A DNA stretch of 10,682 bases from Oscillospiraceae bacterium (GTDB taxonomy: Bacteria; Bacillota; Clostridia; Oscillospirales; Acutalibacteraceae). A program made the position numbers and the translations under genes. This document shows positions 6,457-10,682 of the stretch, piece by piece. The notes under the pieces are model-generated. The model did no database searches, had not been told where the DNA came from, and saw nothing but the letters and a program-made list of their open reading frames with translations. Position 1 is the stretch's first letter. Each line of letters begins with the position of its first letter. The stretch is from positions 1 to 10,682 of the forward strand of contig WREG01000052.1 of the NCBI GenBank assembly GCA_009779455.1, given 5' to 3'.

Positions 6457-8373
6457 TTAATTCTTATTGGCCAATTTAACCAGCGCCGCGAATTCATCCG
6501 CTATCACCCCCGCCGTGCGCGGGCCGGGGGAGAGGAGTTCCGCGTAATGGTCATAGTCCCACGTCCCCATCACCCTGTCCGCTATGCCCCTGGGCACGTA
6601 AAACATGCAATAGTCGCCGTCGGGGATCACATAGCCGATTTCGTCGTTGCAAAGGCCGAAAACCAGAACGTCGCTGCCCGCGCTTTCGCTGAAGGTCGGA
6701 TGGCCGAAACCCCTCATTCGTATGGCGCGTTCCGCCGTGGTGTCGCCGCCGCCCCAGGCAAGGCCGGGAGTGAATTCGCCGGGCATCAAAGCGACCGCTA
6801 TTTCCCCGCCGAGCTCCATATAGCCGATTTCCGTATTGCCTGTCAGTTTTTTCCCGTCGCGGAGTATTTCCAGGTTGAGCAGGCCTTTTTTCGCGGCCCA
6901 GCGTATGACCGGGTTTCCGATGTCAACACGCGCTTCTTTAAGCCGTATGCTGAGGTTCGGTTCCAATTCGGTTTCGGGCGCGTTCCCGTTATTTTTGATC
7001 ATTGCCATGATATTGCGGTATTCATACCCGTGGTCGTTGTCAGGGTCAGTCAGCGGGTCTGCGGCGATATCGCCGGGTTCCATTGTCATAGCCAACGCGA
7101 TCCCGGCGAAATCCCTCCCTATGCGGCGTATCTGCCAATCTTGGAGCCTGCCGCCGCTGTCTTCGCCCGCTTCTTCCTCCTCGTACCAATTCCTGTCGGC
7201 CGTGCAGCCCCGGTTGGGGTTGATCCCGTTGACCGCGCCGTTTATGAACAGGAAATTCATGCCCGCAGAGTCAAAAACTTCTTCCATGTAATAGATATAG
7301 TCTCCGGAAATCCTGTCGCCGGGCCAGCCGCCGTATTTGTAGCCCGCCGTGTAGGGGTGGGCGGCAAAATTTAAAAGCACGGTTTCTTTCGCCGACGGGT
7401 CGAGCGGCTCAAAGCGGAGCCTGTTCAATTTTGTCGGGTAAAAGCCGTGCATGCGGCGGTTTGATATATAGCCGCCCAGCCCGTACTCTTCGATTGAAGT
7501 TTCGAGCAGCATTTCCTTATGCACCTGTACCCATTTCGCGCTCCACCCTTCGTCCCATTCGTCTTTTTCGTCGTCGAAGCCCATTTTGTCCCAAAACCTG
7601 CTGTCATATCCCTCCATGGAATTCGAGCCTATCCGCGATATGTAAAGCCTTCCGGCTTCCATGCCCCGGACGGCTTCGCGGATCGCTTCGGCGGTTTTTT
7701 CATTGAGGAAATTTACATAGGCTTCATCCACCCTTCCCCCCTTGCTGTATATCCCTGTGGAATCCACGGCGCTGTGGCAGTGGGTGGAGGCTATGTTGAC
7801 GCTTTGGAGCTCCATGTCGGCGACCAAGGCGCGTATATCCCTCACCTGCCGGTTGGTAATGCCGATGCTGTCGATTGCCGCGAATATGTTGATATTTTGG
7901 GCATCGCCGCCGCCGTCGCTGAGCGCTATGACCCGGACTTTCAATTCGTCCAGTTTGCCGCCGAACCTGCGCGGGGGGACGCTGAGGTTGCCGCCCACGT
8001 AATAATCCCTGGATTCAAAGTCCTGCGGCGTTATTGCGGCCTGGGCATAGCCCAAAAACCAGCTTTCGCCTTCCCCCGCGCTTTCCCCGCCGGGGTAAAA
8101 ATGCAGGCTTTCATAACCCGACGCGTCCGGGATGTTTTTAGGCATTCGCGCAAAACCGTCCAGCAGCCTGCCCGCGCCCGTCATCCAGCGCTCGCCTGTA
8201 ACGGCGCGCTTCAAGGTTTTCGTTGCGCCGGGCGGCAGCTGTTCCGCCTCCATGCCGATGCTGCCCGCGAAGGGCAAAAATATAAGCAAAATAATAAGCG
8301 TCGCCAGAGCAATGCCGGTTGCGGCAAATGCCCGTTTTAATATGCGGTGTTTTTTTTGTTTGTTTTTAGCCAT
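6457..8373 (-). CDS. Membrane-anchored neutral/alkaline ceramidase-like protein (catalytic Ser replaced)
   Basis: A 638-residue protein with a basic N-terminus, one membrane segment (about 12-37) and a large extracellular domain of the neutral/alkaline non-lysosomal ceramidase family. Matching landmarks, in order, are: GYAQAAITP (108-116); the DSIGITNRQVR region (168-178); STHCHSAVDSTG (196-207), matching the family THTHSGP motif; NFAAHPYTAG (335-344) with H339; NGAVNGINPN (378-387); MPGEFTPG (530-537) with E533; and NDEIGYVIPDGDY (576-588). Known family zinc ligands are two His, one Glu and one Tyr; candidates here are H198 or H200, H339, E533 and Y581. In characterised ceramidases the nucleophile lies in GDVSPN, but here the aligned string is NGINPN, so the Ser appears to be Asn385. 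Ceramide hydrolysis is therefore uncertain. The C-terminal immunoglobulin-like domain of classic ceramidases seems absent. AAAGGACACCGAA precedes the ATG, and the gene has its own perfect promoter. Confidence 0.85.
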   Translation of the reverse strand: MAKNKQKKHRILKRAFAATGIALATLIILLIFLPFAGSIGMEAEQLPPGATKTLKRAVTGERWMTGAGRLLDGFARMPKNIPDASGYESLHFYPGGESAGEGESWFLGYAQAAITPQDFESRDYYVGGNLSVPPRRFGGKLDELKVRVIALSDGGGDAQNINIFAAIDSIGITNRQVRDIRALVADMELQSVNIASTHCHSAVDSTGIYSKGGRVDEAYVNFLNEKTAEAIREAVRGMEAGRLYISRIGSNSMEGYDSRFWDKMGFDDEKDEWDEGWSAKWVQVHKEMLLETSIEEYGLGGYISNRRMHGFYPTKLNRLRFEPLDPSAKETVLLNFAAHPYTAGYKYGGWPGDRISGDYIYYMEEVFDSAGMNFLFINGAVNGINPNRGCTADRNWYEEEEAGEDSGGRLQDWQIRRIGRDFAGIALAMTMEPGDIAADPLTDPDNDHGYEYRNIMAMIKNNGNAPETELEPNLSIRLKEARVDIGNPVIRWAAKKGLLNLEILRDGKKLTGNTEIGYMELGGEIAVALMPGEFTPGLAWGGGDTTAERAIRMRGFGHPTFSESAGSDVLVFGLCNDEIGYVIPDGDYCMFYVPRGIADRVMGTWDYDHYAELLSPGPRTAGVIADEFAALVKLANKN

Positions 8374-8420
8374 TTCGGTGTCCTTTCTGTTTTTAAAGAG
8401 GTTTGAATCAAAGCGTGCAT

Positions 8421-8449
8421 ATTATAGCGCACATATGTTCATTTGTCAA
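8421..8449 (-). promoter_or_regulatory. Perfect sigma-A promoter of the ceramidase-like gene
   Basis: On the minus strand TTGACA (8444-8449) and TATAAT (8421-8426) are both exact consensus matches, separated by exactly 17 bases. Transcription would start near 8414, giving a leader of about 40 bases before the ATG at 8373. A short inverted repeat GTGC...GCAC (8415-8418 and 8429-8432) flanks the -10 box and could be an operator. Confidence 0.88.
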
Positions 8450-8491
8450 CCTTTAAATTAACATTTTTTATACAAAAATTTAAAATATATG

Positions 8492-8520
8492 TTGACTTTA
8501 ATTGTATAAAGATGTAAAAT
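8492..8520 (+). promoter_or_regulatory. Sigma-A promoter of the surface-protein gene
   Basis: TTGACT (8492-8497, 5 of 6) is followed after exactly 17 bases by TAAAAT (8515-8520, 5 of 6). Transcription would begin near 8527, leaving about 37 bases before the ATG at 8564. The leader contains the ribosome site GAAAGGACGG at 8545-8554. Confidence 0.8.
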
Positions 8521-8563
8521 AAACATGGATGATTATCCAAAAAAGAAAGGACGGTAAAAAACC

Positions 8564-10682
8564 ATGAAAAAGAAAATTCTAGGGGCGCTTGTTTTCGCCG
8601 CGATGCTGGCGGCAATAATATCAATAGGGCTTTACGCCTCATCGGAGGACAGCTTCGCCTGCGAAATCGGCGGCGTGGGGTACGAAACGCTGGACGACGC
8701 GCTGGCCGCCGTGCCTAAGAATGTGCCGACCACAATCAAGTTTTTGACGGATATTACTTACGGCTATAGTGTAGACGGAGCTTGGTGGGAATCAACCATT
8801 ATCAATAAAAATATCACTTTTGATTTAAACGGGCATGAATTATTATTCAGTTTTTTAGAAATTACTTTAGTTAACAGCAGTTTAACGATTGATGGCACAT
8901 TGTCCGTATATATCGCGAACATAAATGTAGAAAGGAGCAATTTAACGGTAACGGGCGGTATAAACTCAACTTATTATACAAAATTAATAGGGGACGCCAA
9001 TAGCAATATAACAATAGATAACGGTATGGTAATCACAGGCTATTCTTCCATGATATATACGGTAAACGGCAGTGTTCTTACAGTTAACGGCGATATAATA
9101 TGCGACGTAGAGCAGATATGGGCGAGCGCGTTGATCGGGTGTGATTACGACGGAGAATTTTATGTTAACGGTAATATGTCGATATCATTGTCAATGTTAT
9201 CGTCACCGTCGGTAGGCCCTATCCATTCCGGAATCGCAATAGCGGGGACTTCCGTCATAAACGGCAATATTAACTCCAATTGCATACCGATCGCCTTGTA
9301 TAAAGACAGTTTAACTGTAAACGGCGATATAACCGTATACGACTTTGATGAAGGCGGAGAAGCTTTACCCGGCACGGGGGCTGTCATATTAAACGGCAAT
9401 TTGACTGTTGAAGGAACGATAACCGCCTCCAAATATTTAATTTTTAACGATACTCTTTATAATATCGAAGATAAAGAAGCCGATTCAAGCAAGCCCGGCT
9501 ACGACGAATACACTGACGGCACGGCGTTTGTCTGGGTCAAAATACCCGCAACAGCAAATTATGTCTGCGAAATCGGCGGCGTGGGTTACGGGACGCTGGA
9601 CGACGCGCTGGCGGCCGTGCCTGACAATGTGCCGACCACAATCAAGTTTTTGACGGACATCACTGTCGGCTCCCTAGTGTTTGAGAACAAAAAAATCACC
9701 TTTGATTTGGACGGCAATGATTTTACGTTTGAAAACAAAGCTGAAATTTACAACAGCGATATACTGGTAAACGGCGGTGTCATATTGTCAGGCAACGGCA
9801 CTTTGCATGTGTATGACGGCAGTTTGACAATTGACGGGGATATAGACGCGTCATTAATTAACAGCTGGCGTTGGGTTGCTACCACTTTCCATCCAACAAA
9901 AAGCAGACTCACCGTTAACGGAAATATAACCACGGCAGGCGCGGGCATTATGGCAAATTATGGAGAAGTAATTGTTCGCGGTGATATAAATCTTAATCAG
10001 AGCGAGGCGATTTCTGCAGGTCAAAATTCTGCAGTAAGTATATACGGTAATATTATAAACGGTTCAATATGGGCGAATATGGGTTCAATGGTAAATGTTT
10101 ATGGAAATATAGAAAATGGGTTTGTAGATATTATTTTTAACGGGGCAGTTTTCATTGAAGGAAATATAACAAGTCCATATGGATACGGGGTTTTCTTCTA
10201 TCAAGAAGGCGGGCCGGGCGGAACGGCGGTTGTCGGCGGAAATATAACCGTATTTAATCCCGGAGAATCATATGCTAATCCTATATTTCCGGTAGGAATT
10301 TTAATAAGTGAGCGCGGAACAATAACCGTAGGCGGGGATGTGATAGTCCCTGAGGGTACGGGAATCGCTATAGACAAGTCTAATACAACGGGGATTACCC
10401 ATGTTACCGTTGACGGGGCGGTCTCCGCGGATAAATTCATTCAATTGAACGAAAATATCCTTGCAGCAAGCGACAAAGCCGCTTCGTCAAGCAAGCCCGG
10501 CTACGACGAGTACACCGACGGCAGGTCTTATGTCTGGGTGAAAATATCCGAAATTCAGCCAACAACGCACACCGTCAGCTTCAATATTGACGGCGCAGTG
10601 ACTAATGTCACGGTTGCGGACGGCGGAACAGTCGCAAAACCCGCCGACCCCGAAAAGCAGGGCTTCAATTTCAACGGCTGGC
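8564..10682 (+). CDS. Secreted beta-helix-like surface protein, partial at its C-terminus
   Basis: The reading frame is open from the ATG at 8564 to the window edge: 706 residues with no stop, so the C-terminus is missing. Residues 1-25 are a signal peptide (MKKK, hydrophobic core, end near LYASS). Two large modules follow, 33-327 and 335-661. Each opens with CEIGGVGYxTLDDALAAVP and NVPTTIKFLTDIT and closes with SSKPGYDEYTDG and VWVKI. Between these ends, short rungs of the form LTVNGDI, LTIDGDI, VSIYGNI, VFIEGNI and AVVGGNI recur about every 15-30 residues, the pattern of a parallel beta-helix. From 670 the string VSFNIDGAVTN ... GFNFNGW begins a Listeria/Bacteroides (InlB B-repeat or Flg_new) repeat. 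Such proteins are adhesins or surface proteins, and a wall or S-layer anchor would be expected past the edge. Module ends are GC-rich and the interiors AT-rich. It is driven by its own promoter, divergent from the ceramidase-like gene. Confidence 0.9.
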   Translation, partial: MKKKILGALVFAAMLAAIISIGLYASSEDSFACEIGGVGYETLDDALAAVPKNVPTTIKFLTDITYGYSVDGAWWESTIINKNITFDLNGHELLFSFLEITLVNSSLTIDGTLSVYIANINVERSNLTVTGGINSTYYTKLIGDANSNITIDNGMVITGYSSMIYTVNGSVLTVNGDIICDVEQIWASALIGCDYDGEFYVNGNMSISLSMLSSPSVGPIHSGIAIAGTSVINGNINSNCIPIALYKDSLTVNGDITVYDFDEGGEALPGTGAVILNGNLTVEGTITASKYLIFNDTLYNIEDKEADSSKPGYDEYTDGTAFVWVKIPATANYVCEIGGVGYGTLDDALAAVPDNVPTTIKFLTDITVGSLVFENKKITFDLDGNDFTFENKAEIYNSDILVNGGVILSGNGTLHVYDGSLTIDGDIDASLINSWRWVATTFHPTKSRLTVNGNITTAGAGIMANYGEVIVRGDINLNQSEAISAGQNSAVSIYGNIINGSIWANMGSMVNVYGNIENGFVDIIFNGAVFIEGNITSPYGYGVFFYQEGGPGGTAVVGGNITVFNPGESYANPIFPVGILISERGTITVGGDVIVPEGTGIAIDKSNTTGITHVTVDGAVSADKFIQLNENILAASDKAASSSKPGYDEYTDGRSYVWVKISEIQPTTHTVSFNIDGAVTNVTVADGGTVAKPADPEKQGFNFNGW
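8660..8758 (+). repeat. Opening repeat of module 1 in the surface protein
   Basis: These 99 bases (residues 33-65) match 9566-9664 at 91 of 99 positions without gaps. The repeat encodes the conserved opening segment of each beta-helix module and is markedly more GC-rich than the sequence after it. Confidence 0.93.
9485..9544 (+). repeat. Closing repeat of module 1 in the surface protein
   Basis: Residues 308-327, from SSKPGYDEYTDG to VWVKI, recur at 10487-10546. Over the first 36 bases only two positions differ. It marks the end of each module and is followed by a short linker (PATANYV here). Confidence 0.9.
9566..9664 (+). repeat. Opening repeat of module 2 in the surface protein
   Basis: Second copy of the 99-base opening segment (residues 335-367), with eight differences from 8660-8758. 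Four of them change residues, at two codons: E to G and K to D. The spacing between copies is 906 bases, exactly 302 codons. Confidence 0.93.
10487..10546 (+). repeat. Closing repeat of module 2 in the surface protein
   Basis: Second copy of the closing segment (residues 642-661), matching 9485-9544. After it the protein changes character and enters the Listeria/Bacteroides-type repeat from residue 670. Confidence 0.9.

Larger units (their letters stand above)
8374..8563. promoter_or_regulatory. Divergent intergenic control region
   Basis: These 190 AT-rich bases separate the minus-strand ceramidase-like gene from the plus-strand surface gene. They contain one strong sigma-A promoter in each direction, back to back, with 42 bases between the two -35 boxes (8450-8491). 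An 8-base palindrome ACATATGT (8431-8438) lies in the spacer of the minus-strand promoter. I see no coding potential or terminator here. Confidence 0.75.

Noticed and set aside
6427..7374. Long plus-strand open frame (315 codons) opposite the ceramidase-like gene
   Set aside because: Its translation is a low-complexity mix with no family resemblance and lies fully antisense to a gene with clear motifs. GC-rich third positions create such frames.
7519..8340. Second long plus-strand open frame (273 codons) opposite the ceramidase-like gene
   Set aside because: Same reasoning: antisense to conserved coding sequence, no ribosome site or recognisable domain.
8525..8557. Ten-codon upstream open frame (MDDYPKKKGR) before the surface-protein gene
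   Set aside because: Its ATG lies at or just before the predicted transcription start and has no ribosome site; it ends at the TAA after GGACGG by chance.
8439..8642. Minus-strand 67-codon open frame across the divergent region and the surface-gene start
   Set aside because: It runs through both promoters and antisense to a clear signal peptide, and no homology is visible.
9160..10440. Three minus-strand open frames inside the surface-protein gene
   Set aside because: They are antisense shadows of the repetitive beta-helix coding sequence, with no supporting signals.

Overview
The window looks like part of a Bacillota (Clostridia-like) chromosome. The evidence is Gram-positive style leaders (GAAAGGA Shine-Dalgarno sequences), sigma-A promoters with near-consensus boxes, N-terminal type I dockerin modules and a large secreted protein with a Listeria/Bacteroides-type repeat. 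Base composition is mixed: most genes are moderately GC-rich, while the last two minus-strand genes and the interior of the plus-strand surface gene are visibly AT-rich. No genus can be assigned.

Layout. Positions 5-8373 carry eight minus-strand genes, read from right to left. First is a membrane-anchored neutral/alkaline ceramidase-like protein (6457-8373), with its own consensus promoter upstream and a weak terminator candidate downstream. A second near-consensus promoter (6355-6383) opens a three-gene run: a membrane-anchored protein of unknown function (5738-6286), then two secreted proteins (4637-5713 and 3173-4624). These two share an almost identical signal peptide plus dockerin cassette but have unrelated C-terminal parts. 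After a 135-base leader comes a tight four-gene run: a long-chain acyl-CoA synthetase-like enzyme (1319-3037), an RraA-family protein (564-1304), a DUF4258 protein (232-567) and a YgiT-type zinc-finger protein (5-235). The last three overlap by ATGA junctions.

Divergently, on the plus strand, a secreted beta-helix-like surface protein begins at 8564 and runs off the right edge. It contains two long modules with conserved ends, followed by the start of an InlB/Flg_new-type repeat.

How they may fit together. Four or five products are predicted to be exported or membrane-anchored, so the region reads as a cell-surface locus. The ceramidase-like hydrolase and the acyl-CoA synthetase could share a lipid theme, but they sit in separate transcription units and the hydrolase lacks the expected catalytic serine, so this is only a hypothesis. 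The DUF4258/zinc-finger pair is a toxin-antitoxin-like module attached to the end of the metabolic operon. I found no rRNA, tRNA, CRISPR array, transposase or integrase. No gene-free stretch exceeds 300 bases; the longest gap is 190 bases.
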